The position numbers and the translations under genes are program-made. The notes below the pieces were generated by a model, which was not told the DNA's origin, did no database searches, and was given only the letters and a program-made list of their open reading frames with translations. Positions 50,644 to 59,310 of a DNA stretch of 64,000 nucleotides are shown one piece after another; positions within the stretch are counted from its first letter, which is position 1, and the number at the start of each line of letters is the position of its first letter. The DNA lies in NCBI GenBank assembly GCA_902596355.1, contig CACJTS010000001.1, positions 1 to 64,000 on the forward strand, read 5' to 3'. This DNA comes from an uncultured Pelagibacteraceae bacterium. Lineage in GTDB: Bacteria > Pseudomonadota > Alphaproteobacteria > Pelagibacterales > Pelagibacteraceae.

Positions 50644-51161
50644 TGTCATCACTTAACAAAAGTCCTTTTTTAAGGATTTTCGTGTCTTATCTACCCTTAG
50701 TAATTTTATTTTTTTCTGTATTTAATGAATTTGATTTTAATTATTTGAAGCTTGATTATTTTGCATTTAATTTTGTTCATTTACTAATTTTTTTTTGGAC
50801 TTTAAGGAATCCAGATAAATTAGGTTATCTTGCAATTTTTTTTGCAGGTATTATTAACGATGTTGTTATCGGTATCCCATTAGGAATAAGTAGTTTTTGC
50901 TATCTCATACTTTGTTCTGTAACAGCCTATATAAGAAATATTACATTATCTCCAAACTTTATAAAGGACTGGATATCATTATTATTTACAATTTTATTAA
51001 TAAACTCAATTCAAGTAATTATTTTAGATTTAGTTTTTTTAATTCAGGTTGATTATACCAATTATTTAATTAACTCTGGATTTACATTTTTATTTTATCC
51101 AATATTTTTTTTATTATTTAATTTTTTAAACGAAAGAATTTCAGATCAAACAAATGATTAA
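50643..51161 (+). CDS. mreD: MreD, rod-shape membrane protein
   Basis: Small polytopic inner-membrane protein of the elongasome. About five hydrophobic helices are spread over 172 residues, with the MreD-like FFAGIINDVVIGIPLGISSFCYL near residue 65. Identity rests on hydrophobicity, this motif and its place between mreC and mrdA. It overlaps mreC by one base and mrdA by 8 bp. Confidence 0.88.
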   Translation: MSSLNKSPFLRIFVSYLPLVILFFSVFNEFDFNYLKLDYFAFNFVHLLIFFWTLRNPDKLGYLAIFFAGIINDVVIGIPLGISSFCYLILCSVTAYIRNITLSPNFIKDWISLLFTILLINSIQVIILDLVFLIQVDYTNYLINSGFTFLFYPIFFLLFNFLNERISDQTND

Positions 51162-53076
51162 ATCTAATTCAGGAATAAGAAAAACAGATGTAATTAATAG
51201 ACGTATGTTTATAATCGGAGCAGCAAAAGTAATAGTTTTTGTTGCTATTATTGCTCGTTTATTTTCTCTACAGATAAATGAAAATAAAAAATATTTAACA
51301 CTTTCAGACAAAAATAGAATTAGAGAATGGAGACTTCCACCCACAAGAGGAAACATTGTAGATTACTTTGGAAACGTGATTGCAGGCAATTTAAAAGTAT
51401 ACCAATTACACATAATTCCAGAACAAGTTGAGAATTTTAATTATTTATTAGTTAGATTAAAAAATCTTTTAAATTTAAGTGATAAAAAAATTGCAAAGAT
51501 AAATAAATTAAAGGCAGAACTAAAACCTTGGGACAGTATCATTGTTTCAGAAAATTTGAGCTGGAGTCAATTTGTAAAAATAAACAATTATTTATATGAC
51601 CTGGTTGGTGTTAAACCAGTTATGACAATATCTAGAAACTATCCATTCAATGATGTTTATACACATGTTCTTGGATATGTAAGTCAACCAAATGAGAAGG
51701 AAATTTTAGATAATCAAATTATTCAGGAAAGGTTTGTACCAGGTATGAAGGTAGGTAAACTAGGTCTGGAAAAGAGACTTGAAAATCATTTAATAGGTAC
51801 AAATGCAATACAAAGGTACGAAGTTAATGCCTATGGTAAAAGAATTAACCAACTTGAGCATCAAAAAGGTCAACAAGGATCAAAAATACGTTTGACTGTG
51901 GATACAGAAATACAAAAAGCTTGTGGAGAATTGTTAAATGAAAAGGCAGGATCAATAAGTGTAATGGATATTTACACAGGAGATATTATTGCAATGTATT
52001 CATCACCATCTTATGATCCAAATTTATTTTTATTTGGCATAAGCCAAGATGAATGGCAATTAATTAGAAACAATCCCCTTAAACCGTTAATTAACAAAAC
52101 TCTTTCAGGCTTATACTCTCCGGGTTCAACCATAAAACCAATTGTTGCACTTTCAGCTTTAGAAAACAACGTTATTGATACAAAGTTTAAAGTTAAATGT
52201 ACAGGAAAGATGGAGTTATATGGACAAACATTTCATTGTTGGAAGGAAAAAGGACATGGTTGGGTTAGTATGAAAAATGCAATGAAACAATCGTGTGATA
52301 CTTATTTTTATGAAGTTGCAAGATTGTTAGGTGTTGATAGATTGAATATAACAGCTCAAAAGTTCGGTTTAGGCAAAAAAGTACTTGGTGAATACTTTGA
52401 TAATGAAAAAAAAGGACTATTCCCAAATACAAAATGGAAAAAAAATAATCTCGGCAGGGGCTGGGTATTAGGAGAAACACTAATAACAGGCATTGGTCAA
52501 GGCTACATACAATCTACACCCTTACAACTCTGCATGATGACAGCTCAAATTGCAAATGGTGGATATGCGATAAAACCCAAAATAATTGTGGATAGCAATC
52601 CAACTTCTTATGAAGATGCAAAACAATCAATGGAAAGTGGCTTGTTATTTGACTCTAACTCTGATTCTCTATTAGATAAAAAATTATTTAAAGATAAAAA
52701 AAATATTAAGATTATTCAAGAAGCCATGTTTGCTTCAACAAATGAAAGATTTGGAACCTCATATAAATCAAGAATTGACGACCCTAAGTATCAATTTGCA
52801 GGAAAAACTGGAACAGCACAGGTTAAGAGAATAAGTAAAAGAGAAAGAGAATTAGATTTAGAATTAGAAGAAATACCTTACAAAGATAGAGACCATGCAT
52901 TATATGTTGCTTATGGCCCTTATATAAATCCAAGATATGCTTTGAGTATAATTATAGAGCATGGTGGTTCAGGAAGTAAGGCAGCAGCACCTATTGCAAA
53001 AAAACTATTTAAATTAATTATTGATAGACATGAGTTAAGAAACAAACAATCAAATTTTGAGAGGATTACAATATAA
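51154..53076 (+). CDS. mrdA: penicillin-binding protein 2 (elongation transpeptidase)
   Basis: Cross-links lateral-wall peptidoglycan in partnership with RodA. One membrane helix (about residues 18-38), a pedestal domain with LPPTRGNIVDYFGNVIAGN, and a transpeptidase domain with SPGSTIKP (nucleophile Ser near 326), SCD as the SxN motif near 380, and KTGTAQ near 549. Length is 640 residues. It overlaps mreD by 8 bp, and rodA starts directly after its stop. Confidence 0.96.
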   Translation: MIKSNSGIRKTDVINRRMFIIGAAKVIVFVAIIARLFSLQINENKKYLTLSDKNRIREWRLPPTRGNIVDYFGNVIAGNLKVYQLHIIPEQVENFNYLLVRLKNLLNLSDKKIAKINKLKAELKPWDSIIVSENLSWSQFVKINNYLYDLVGVKPVMTISRNYPFNDVYTHVLGYVSQPNEKEILDNQIIQERFVPGMKVGKLGLEKRLENHLIGTNAIQRYEVNAYGKRINQLEHQKGQQGSKIRLTVDTEIQKACGELLNEKAGSISVMDIYTGDIIAMYSSPSYDPNLFLFGISQDEWQLIRNNPLKPLINKTLSGLYSPGSTIKPIVALSALENNVIDTKFKVKCTGKMELYGQTFHCWKEKGHGWVSMKNAMKQSCDTYFYEVARLLGVDRLNITAQKFGLGKKVLGEYFDNEKKGLFPNTKWKKNNLGRGWVLGETLITGIGQGYIQSTPLQLCMMTAQIANGGYAIKPKIIVDSNPTSYEDAKQSMESGLLFDSNSDSLLDKKLFKDKKNIKIIQEAMFASTNERFGTSYKSRIDDPKYQFAGKTGTAQVKRISKRERELDLELEEIPYKDRDHALYVAYGPYINPRYALSIIIEHGGSGSKAAAPIAKKLFKLIIDRHELRNKQSNFERITI

Positions 53077-54201
53077 ATGTTTCAACAAAATAGATTGAAT
53101 AATGAGATTACATTACTACAAAAAATAAAAAACTTAGACTATATATTGTTAATTTCTGTTATCTTTCTTTCTATAATAAGTGTTTTTGTTATGTATTCTA
53201 CTGATGGAGGTGAAATACTTTTTCATACAAAAAATCATTTTATAAAACTTGCAGTTTTTTTCCCACTAATGATTTTTGTAGCTTTTTTTAACATCAAATT
53301 TTGGCATAATTTTTCATATATTATTTATAGTTTAGTAATAGTGTTATTAATTTATGTATCTTTTTTTGGGATTAAGGCCTCAGGTTCGCAAAGATGGATG
53401 GATGTATATTTTTTTGTACTTCAGCCATCTGAATTAATGAAAATAGCAATTATAATGTGTCTTGCTAAATATTATCACAGATTAAAAATAGAAAATGTAA
53501 ATTCATTCACTAGTATTACAATTGTATTGTCAGTTATATTAATTCCTACTATTTTGGTAGTTTCTCAGCCTGACCTCGGTACCTCAATACTTATTGCATT
53601 AAGTGGATTAATTATATTATGGTTGGGAGGGGTAAAAATTAAATATTTTATTTATTCATTTATTACCTTCTTAATTTCACTGCCATTTATAATTTCATTC
53701 TTAAAACCCTATCAAAAACTTAGAATACTTACTTTTTTAGACCCTGATAGAGATCCTTTAGGTGCGGGATACCAAATTATACAATCAAAAATAGCAATTG
53801 GTTCAGGTGGTCTTGATGGAAAGGGTTTTTTAAAAGGGACACAGAGTTATTTAGACTTTTTACCTGAAAAACACACAGATTTTATATTCACCTTATTCTC
53901 AGAAGAGTTTGGTTTTATTGGTTCTGTTGGACTTTTAATATTATACTTTATTATAATTTTAAGAATTATAAGAATAGGATCTATTTCAAGAAGTAACTTT
54001 GCGAGACTTTTTTGTTTTGGTTACGCTTTCGCAATATTTATTTACATTGTGGTAAACTTATCTATGGTTTTAGGCTTACTACCTATAGTTGGCTCTCCAT
54101 TGCCAATAATGTCATATGGCGGCTCTTCAATGTTAGCTACGATGATTGGTTTTGGTATAGTATTAAGTGCAAAAATTAATCATAAACAAATGATTGCGTA
54201 A
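53077..54201 (+). CDS. rodA: RodA, SEDS peptidoglycan glycosyltransferase
   Basis: Polymerises glycan strands during elongation. About ten membrane helices in 374 residues. SEDS motifs include GSQRWMDV, LQPSELMKIAIIMCLAKYYH, QPDLGTSIL, LDPDRDPLGAGYQIIQSKIAIGSGGLDGKG (parts near 222-251) and LPEKHTDFIFTLFSEEFGFIG with the catalytic Glu/Asp region. It ends with PLPIMSYGGSSMLATMIGFG. It is the last gene of the mre run; a new promoter follows. Confidence 0.96.
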   Translation: MFQQNRLNNEITLLQKIKNLDYILLISVIFLSIISVFVMYSTDGGEILFHTKNHFIKLAVFFPLMIFVAFFNIKFWHNFSYIIYSLVIVLLIYVSFFGIKASGSQRWMDVYFFVLQPSELMKIAIIMCLAKYYHRLKIENVNSFTSITIVLSVILIPTILVVSQPDLGTSILIALSGLIILWLGGVKIKYFIYSFITFLISLPFIISFLKPYQKLRILTFLDPDRDPLGAGYQIIQSKIAIGSGGLDGKGFLKGTQSYLDFLPEKHTDFIFTLFSEEFGFIGSVGLLILYFIIILRIIRIGSISRSNFARLFCFGYAFAIFIYIVVNLSMVLGLLPIVGSPLPIMSYGGSSMLATMIGFGIVLSAKINHKQMIA

Positions 54202-54222
54202 TATAATTTAAATTTGCATAAT

Positions 54223-54250
54223 TTGTCACTCTGAAAATTTAATATTTAAT
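54223..54250 (+). promoter_or_regulatory. candidate promoter of the dadA-like operon
   Basis: TTGTCA (54223-54228), a 16-base spacer, then TTTAAT (54245-54250), 14 bases before ATG 54265. If used, the leader would be about 8 bases, close to leaderless, and the in-frame TTG at 54250 would lie in the -10 box and not be a start. Confidence 0.4.
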
Positions 54251-54264
54251 TGTATAACAACCCG

Positions 54265-55506
54265 ATGAATAAAAATCTTAAAGTAGGAATAGTTGGAGCA
54301 GGTATTCAGGGTGTATCCAACGCTTTATTTCTTCAAAAAAAAGGTTTTAATGTAACCATTTTTGATAGAGATAATCCAGGTAGCCAAGCTGCCTCTTATG
54401 GTAATGCTGGTCATTTTTCTCCTTATGCATCTCTTTCTTTAAATAGAACCGATGTTCTCGCAGATGTTCCTGCTATGCTCCTAAGTTCTTCAGGCCCGCT
54501 AGCTTTAAAATGGAATTATGTCCCTAAAATGATTCCGTGGTTTATAAAATTTATAATGAACACAACAAAATCTAAGATGATGCATACCGCTAAAAATATG
54601 CATCAAATTTTAGATTTAGCTTTACCAGCTTACGATGAATTGTTTGAAGAGGTGGACCTAGAAGGTTTAGTTGAAAATAAGGGTATCCTATATATTTGGA
54701 ATGATAAAGATTTGAAAAGTAGAGAATTAGAAATAAGAGTTAGAGATGAACTGGGTGTTGAGCAACAACTAGTCAGCAAATCCGAAATTCATGATCTTGA
54801 ACCTCATATCAAACCATTTTACCACGCAGGTGTATATTATCCTTATGCAAGACATGCAAGAAACCCAAAAAGAATTCTTTTAAAATTATTTGATTTATTT
54901 TTGAAAAAAGGTGGAAAATTTAACAAAGTAAATATTAAAGATATTGTTTTTGATGAAGAAAAACCAGTTTTTAAAACTGAAAACCAAAGTTATATTTTTG
55001 ATAAAGCGGTGATAGCTTGCGGCGCTTTTTCAAAAAAATTAACAGACAATCTTGGTGAAAAAATACCTTTAGATACAGAACGTGGATATCATGTTCATTT
55101 TAAAAATTGTGATCATTTATTAAGTAGACCGGTAATATTTTCTAATCGTGGATTTGGGATAACACCGATGGAGCAGGGTTTAAGAGTAGTTGGAACTGTT
55201 GAATTCGGTGGATTAGACAATCCATTATCGAAATCAAGAGTTAAAAATTTGATAAGTAATGCAAAATATATGCTTGGTGATCTACCTGAACATCAGGACG
55301 AATGGTTAGGATTTAGACCGACTTTACCAGATTTTCTACCTGTTATGGGGCCATCAAAAAATTACAAAAATATTTATTATTGCTTTGGACACCATCATTT
55401 AGGATGGACTTTAGGTCCAATTTCTGGAAAGATTGTTTCAGGAATGATTGCGAACGAAAACACAAATTTAGATTTAAAACCTTATAGTTCGCTTAGATTT
55501 AGTTAA
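54265..55506 (+). CDS. FAD-dependent D-amino acid dehydrogenase-like oxidoreductase
   Basis: DAO/DadA-family flavoenzyme, likely oxidising a D-amino acid or a related amine such as a hydroxy-D-proline. The FAD-binding GIVGAGIQGVSNALFLQKKG is near residue 8, GSQAASYGNAGHFSP near 39, VIACGAFSKKL near 247, and the C-terminal WLGFRPTLPDFLPVMGPS and GHHHLGWTLGPISG. Length is 413 residues from ATG 54265. No signal peptide or membrane helix. It starts a tight run with a transporter, a hydroxyacid dehydrogenase and a deacetylase-fold enzyme. Substrate unknown. Confidence 0.85.
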   Translation: MNKNLKVGIVGAGIQGVSNALFLQKKGFNVTIFDRDNPGSQAASYGNAGHFSPYASLSLNRTDVLADVPAMLLSSSGPLALKWNYVPKMIPWFIKFIMNTTKSKMMHTAKNMHQILDLALPAYDELFEEVDLEGLVENKGILYIWNDKDLKSRELEIRVRDELGVEQQLVSKSEIHDLEPHIKPFYHAGVYYPYARHARNPKRILLKLFDLFLKKGGKFNKVNIKDIVFDEEKPVFKTENQSYIFDKAVIACGAFSKKLTDNLGEKIPLDTERGYHVHFKNCDHLLSRPVIFSNRGFGITPMEQGLRVVGTVEFGGLDNPLSKSRVKNLISNAKYMLGDLPEHQDEWLGFRPTLPDFLPVMGPSKNYKNIYYCFGHHHLGWTLGPISGKIVSGMIANENTNLDLKPYSSLRFS

Positions 55507-56409
55507 GTGACAAAAGACAATAATTATTTAGCTTACTTATATCTATTTTTAACGGTAACTTTCTGGGCAGGAAACTTTGTAGTAGGTAAACTTGCAAGTT
55601 TTTATGAGGTACCACCTTTTTCATTAAACTTTTATCGATGGCTTTTTGCTTGGTTAATTTTAGCGCCTTTTACAATCCCTGAAATATTTGAGAAAAGAAA
55701 CTATATTATAAAGAATTATAAGCTTTTTATTATATTGGGAGTTACGAGCATAACAGTATTTAACTCTATTGTTTATTATTCTCTAAATTTTACTCAAGTG
55801 ATTAGCGGGGTATTGATGATTTCAACTATACCCGTGATGATAATGTTGTTTTCATCAATTTTAAAAATTGAAAAAACAAATATTTTTCAAATTATAGGAG
55901 TAGTATTTTCTTTTGCTGGTGTGATTATGATTATAACAAAAGCAAATATAGAGATATTAAAAAATTTAGATTTTAATAAAGGGGACATAACTATGGTAAT
56001 AGCAATGTTTTCATGGGCTTTATATTCAACATTGTTAAAGGGAAAACAATATGAGTTAACTCAAATTTCATTACTTCAAGTAGTTATCACTTTTGGTTTA
56101 ATCTTTTTAATTCCAGTTTATTTTATTGAATATCAAATTGGATTTAGGATTAATTTAGAATTACCATTTATTTTAATTTTATCCTATGTCGTTTTGTTTC
56201 CAGGTTTGGCGTCTTTTCTTTTATGGATAAAAGGAATTTCTATGATTGGTGCAAATCGATCTGGTGTTTTTTTACATTTAATGCCGATTTTAAGTGCAAT
56301 AATGGCGATGATTTTTTTTAGTGAAAAATTTATGTTTTATCATATTTTAGGCGCTTGTTTTATTATTACAGGAATACTTTTATCAAATAAGAAAGTTAAA
56401 AATGCTTAA
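55507..56409 (+). CDS. EamA/DMT-family transporter
   Basis: Ten-helix drug/metabolite transporter superfamily protein with two EamA repeats: residues about 8-145 (TVTFWAGNFVVGKLA start) and about 158-296 (MFSWALYSTLLKGK start). Length is 300 residues. It begins at a GTG directly after the dadA-like stop (TAAGTG) and overlaps the next gene by 8 bp, so it belongs to the same operon and probably moves a substrate or product of the neighbouring enzymes. Direction and substrate unknown. Confidence 0.88.
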   Translation: MTKDNNYLAYLYLFLTVTFWAGNFVVGKLASFYEVPPFSLNFYRWLFAWLILAPFTIPEIFEKRNYIIKNYKLFIILGVTSITVFNSIVYYSLNFTQVISGVLMISTIPVMIMLFSSILKIEKTNIFQIIGVVFSFAGVIMIITKANIEILKNLDFNKGDITMVIAMFSWALYSTLLKGKQYELTQISLLQVVITFGLIFLIPVYFIEYQIGFRINLELPFILILSYVVLFPGLASFLLWIKGISMIGANRSGVFLHLMPILSAIMAMIFFSEKFMFYHILGACFIITGILLSNKKVKNA

Positions 56410-57352
56410 AGTTGCTATATTAGATGATTATCAAAACGTTGCTCAACAATTTGTAGATTTAGAAAAACTAGCTGGGAAATATGAGTTTAAAGTTTTTAGT
56501 GAACCATTTGTAGATGAAGCAGACGCTATTGAACAATTATCTGATTTTGAGGCCTTATTAATTATGAGAGAAAGAACTTCAATTACAAAAAATTTAATTG
56601 ATAATCTAAATGATTTAAAATTTGTAATCACAAGTGGATTACGAAACAAATCTATTGATTTAGAGGCTGCGAAGAAAAGAAAAATTATAGTTTGTGGAAC
56701 AGATATAAACTTAAACCCAACACCCGAATTAACTTGGGCATTGATTCTTGGTTTAGCTAGAAATTTTAAAGAAGAGATTGATAATATGTATCAAGGGTAT
56801 TGGCAAACTACAATTGGAGTGGAATTGAAAGGAAAAATCCTCGGTTTGATTGGTCTAGGTAGAGTAGGTACAGAAGTTGCAAAAATTGGAAAAGCATTTG
56901 GAATGCAAGTAATGGCCTGGAGTGAAAACTTGAGCTTAGACAAGTGCAAAGAATTAGATGTACTCCCTTGTAGCAAAGATGACTTAATCACAAATTCTGA
57001 TGTACTTTCAATTCATGTTCAAGGAGGTGAAAGATACAAAGACTGTATTACCATAAAAGAATTTGATAAAATGAAAAAGACAGCTTTTTTGATAAATACT
57101 TCTAGAGGACCTATTGTTAATGAGGATGATTTAATTATCGCATTGTCAACCAATGTAATTGCAGGAGCGGGAATAGATGTTTATGACAAAGAACCTCTTC
57201 CAGAGAATAACAAACTTAGATTTTTACCTAATGCACTTCTTACTCCACACATAGGTTATGTGACAGCAGAAAATTATAGTATTTTTTACAATCAAATGAT
57301 TGAAGGATTAGAGGCTTGTGTTGATGGAAAGCCAGTACGTGTTTTAGAGTAA
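56402..57352 (+). CDS. D-2-hydroxyacid dehydrogenase family protein
   Basis: NAD(P)-dependent enzyme of the D-isomer-specific 2-hydroxyacid dehydrogenase family (like SerA, GhrA/B), reducing a 2-oxo acid or oxidising a D-2-hydroxy acid. The Rossmann motif GLIGLGRVGTEVAKIGKAFG is near residue 142. Catalytic residues appear as Arg in INTSRGPIVNEDDL, Glu in DVYDKEPLPE and His in LLTPHIGYVT. Length is 316 residues. It overlaps the transporter by 8 bp. A plausible role is to process the 2-oxo acid made by the DadA-like enzyme; that is inference. Confidence 0.9.
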   Translation: MLKVAILDDYQNVAQQFVDLEKLAGKYEFKVFSEPFVDEADAIEQLSDFEALLIMRERTSITKNLIDNLNDLKFVITSGLRNKSIDLEAAKKRKIIVCGTDINLNPTPELTWALILGLARNFKEEIDNMYQGYWQTTIGVELKGKILGLIGLGRVGTEVAKIGKAFGMQVMAWSENLSLDKCKELDVLPCSKDDLITNSDVLSIHVQGGERYKDCITIKEFDKMKKTAFLINTSRGPIVNEDDLIIALSTNVIAGAGIDVYDKEPLPENNKLRFLPNALLTPHIGYVTAENYSIFYNQMIEGLEACVDGKPVRVLE

Positions 57353-57354
57353 CG

Positions 57355-58254
57355 ATGGATTTACCAGTGGTTAATCATGAGGATTATTTTGCCAAAATTG
57401 GAGATGATCATAAATTTCCTATAAACAAGTTTGGAGAATTGGCAAATTATTTGATCCAAAATAAAATCGTTAAAAAGTTTCATAAACCATATGCTTGTTC
57501 GCTTGAAACATTGAGTTATGCACATTCAAAAGATTATATCTCTAAGATCAAAAATAAAAATTTAAGTAAAGAGGAAGTAAAAAAAATTGGATTTCCACTT
57601 GTTGATAGTGTTGTTCAGAGATCATTAGTAGCTACTGGTGGTACTGTTTTAGCTTCTAAACTAGCAATTAATTACGGAATATCATGTAATACTGCTGGAG
57701 GTAGTCATCACGCAAACTACGATGGCGGAGCTGGATACTGCGTTTTTAATGATGTAGCTGTTGCTGCTCATTATTTACTAAATAGAGGTTTGGCTAACAA
57801 AATATTAATTGTTGATTTAGATGTTCATCAAGGAAACGGAAATTCAGAAATTTTTAAAGAAAATAGAAGTGTTTTTACGTTCAGTATGCACTCTAAAACT
57901 AACTATCCAGCCAAAAAATCTAATAGCGATTTAGATGTGGATCTAGAGGATAATTTAGAGGATGTTGCTTACATTAATACACTTAAACATTATTTAAATG
58001 AATTAAATCAAGAAAAATTTGATTTTGTTTTTTATATAGCTGGAGTAGATATTCATTTTAACGATAGACTAGGTAAACTAAAAATATCTGATGAAGGGAT
58101 TAAATCTAGAGACGAGCTTGTTATTGAAAACTTTTTTTCTAAAAGAATACCCTTTTGTGGTGTTTTAGGCGGTGGTTATAATAAAGATTTTAAAAAATTA
58201 GTTGAATTACATTCAATCTTACATAAATCCTGTGCTAAATATATAGGGTCATGA
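57355..58254 (+). CDS. histone deacetylase-superfamily hydrolase
   Basis: Zinc-dependent amide hydrolase of the arginase/deacetylase fold; bacterial members remove acyl groups from polyamines, acetoin-related substrates or small amides. The zinc and catalytic motifs are intact: GGSHHANYDGGAGYCVFNDVAVAA (near residues 115-138), IVDLDVHQGNG (near 151), AGVDIHFNDRLGKLKIS (near 228) and GVLGGGY near the end. Length is 299 residues. It lies 2 bp after the dehydrogenase and overlaps msrB by 4 bp. Substrate unknown; it could deacylate an N-acyl amine feeding the upstream oxidase. Confidence 0.9.
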   Translation: MDLPVVNHEDYFAKIGDDHKFPINKFGELANYLIQNKIVKKFHKPYACSLETLSYAHSKDYISKIKNKNLSKEEVKKIGFPLVDSVVQRSLVATGGTVLASKLAINYGISCNTAGGSHHANYDGGAGYCVFNDVAVAAHYLLNRGLANKILIVDLDVHQGNGNSEIFKENRSVFTFSMHSKTNYPAKKSNSDLDVDLEDNLEDVAYINTLKHYLNELNQEKFDFVFYIAGVDIHFNDRLGKLKISDEGIKSRDELVIENFFSKRIPFCGVLGGGYNKDFKKLVELHSILHKSCAKYIGS

Positions 58255-58625
58255 CAAAAAAAATAAATCCAAATTTAACTGCAGAGCAAAAATTAATCTT
58301 GTTCGAAGAAGGAACTGAGCGCGCAGGCTCAAGCGAACTTAATCATGAAAAGAGAGAAGGAAGTTTTCATTGTGCAAATTGTGGAGAAAAATTATTTGAC
58401 TCAAAAACAAAATATGAAAGTGGATCAGGCTGGCCTTCATTTTATGATTCTTTACCAGATGTGTTTGAAACCAAAACGGATCATCATATAGGTTACGAAA
58501 GAACCGAGTATCATTGTAAAAAATGTGGAGGACATCATGGTCATATATTTGATGATGGACCTGAACCTACGGGAAAAAGATTTTGTAATAACGGCGTTTG
58601 TTTAATTTTTAAACCAAAAGAGTAA
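58251..58625 (+). CDS. msrB: peptide-methionine (R)-S-oxide reductase
   Basis: Reduces methionine-R-sulfoxide in proteins. Zinc-binding CxxC pairs are CANC (near residue 41) and CKKC (near 89), with SGSGWPSF between them, and the catalytic Cys is in KRFCNNGVC near 112. Length of 124 residues is typical of single-domain MsrB. No signal peptide, so cytoplasmic. It overlaps the deacetylase gene by 4 bp and converges with grxC 10 bp away. Confidence 0.95.
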   Translation: MTKKINPNLTAEQKLILFEEGTERAGSSELNHEKREGSFHCANCGEKLFDSKTKYESGSGWPSFYDSLPDVFETKTDHHIGYERTEYHCKKCGGHHGHIFDDGPEPTGKRFCNNGVCLIFKPKE

Positions 58626-58635
58626 ATTATTAAAA

Positions 58636-58893
58636 TTAATTTTTTAAAAGATCTTGAAGTTTATTTTCTTTTTCTAGTGCTCTAACTTCATCGTAACCAC
58701 CAATATGCTGATCATCAAAAAAGATCTGCGGGATTGTTCTTTTGCCATTTGCTTTTTTAATCATCTCGTCAGCAGCACCTGCAACTTTTGAAATATCAAT
58801 TTCATTATAAGGAGCGTTATTTCTAGCTAATAATCTTTTTGCAGCTTCACAATAATTGCATAGTGGACCTGTATACATGGTAATTTTTTTCAT
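58636..58893 (-). CDS. grxC: glutaredoxin 3-like
   Basis: Small thiol oxidoreductase that reduces disulfides with glutathione. Active site is CNYC at residues 12-15 (CPYC in classical members, so Pro is replaced by Asn). The cis-Pro appears in RTIPQIFFDDQHIGGYDE, which also binds glutathione. Length is 85 residues. It follows the TIGR03643-type gene after 3 bp on the minus strand. Confidence 0.92.
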   Translation of the reverse strand: MKKITMYTGPLCNYCEAAKRLLARNNAPYNEIDISKVAGAADEMIKKANGKRTIPQIFFDDQHIGGYDEVRALEKENKLQDLLKN

Positions 58894-58896
58894 GGA

Positions 58897-59193
58897 TTAC
58901 AGATAGTCACCTTTTTTAATTTTACTAGTTATTTCTTTTCTAGAATATTCGAACTTTTTTCGATGTTTAATACTTTTTTGATTTACTCTTTTTCTCCACA
59001 ATCTGAAAGAAGATGGTTTAAGTGATCTTCGCATAATTTTAATTACATCAGATTCTTTCTTGCCTGTTTTTTTTTCAATTTCCTCAAAAGTTATCCGATC
59101 TGCCCAGGCCGCCCAAATGATCCAATCCGGATCGTCCATTTTGGGCTCTGGATTTTTGACTTTAGTAATTGGCCTGTGACCTTTTTTTTTCAT
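58897..59193 (-). CDS. TIGR03643/DUF2805-family small protein
   Basis: A 98-residue, Lys/Arg-rich cytoplasmic protein with the family core DPDWIIWAAWADRITFEEIEKKTG near residues 21-44, followed by SDVIKIMRRSLKPSSFRLWRKRV. The central part looks like a helix-turn-helix (FEEIEKKTGKKESDVIKIMRR), so nucleic-acid binding is plausible, but the function is unknown to me. It is cotranscribed with grxC, and its start faces the LysE leader region. Confidence 0.8.
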   Translation of the reverse strand: MKKKGHRPITKVKNPEPKMDDPDWIIWAAWADRITFEEIEKKTGKKESDVIKIMRRSLKPSSFRLWRKRVNQKSIKHRKKFEYSRKEITSKIKKGDYL

Positions 59194-59255
59194 AAATCCT
59201 TTATATTTGAAAAAAAAATTTAATGCATTTTTTTTAGCCTCTGATATTATGTATT

Positions 59256-59310
59256 AGATAGTCCTTCTTAGCCATCTTTAGCTCCCGGTTTTTAAGGACT
59301 ATCTTTTTTT
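59256..59310 (+). promoter_or_regulatory. hairpin leader overlapping the ribosome-binding site of the LysE-type gene
   Basis: AGATAGTCCTT (59256-59266) and AAGGACTATCT (59294-59304) form a perfect 11-bp stem around a 27-base loop, followed by six T (59305-59310) and then the ATG at 59311. The only Shine-Dalgarno-like sequence, AAGGA (59294-59298), is inside the 3' arm. TATTAT at 59245-59250 could be the -10 box with a start near 59256. Upstream genes are divergent, so this is not their terminator. It may be an attenuator, a ligand-sensing leader or a short RNA. I do not recognise a known riboswitch class. Confidence 0.6.
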
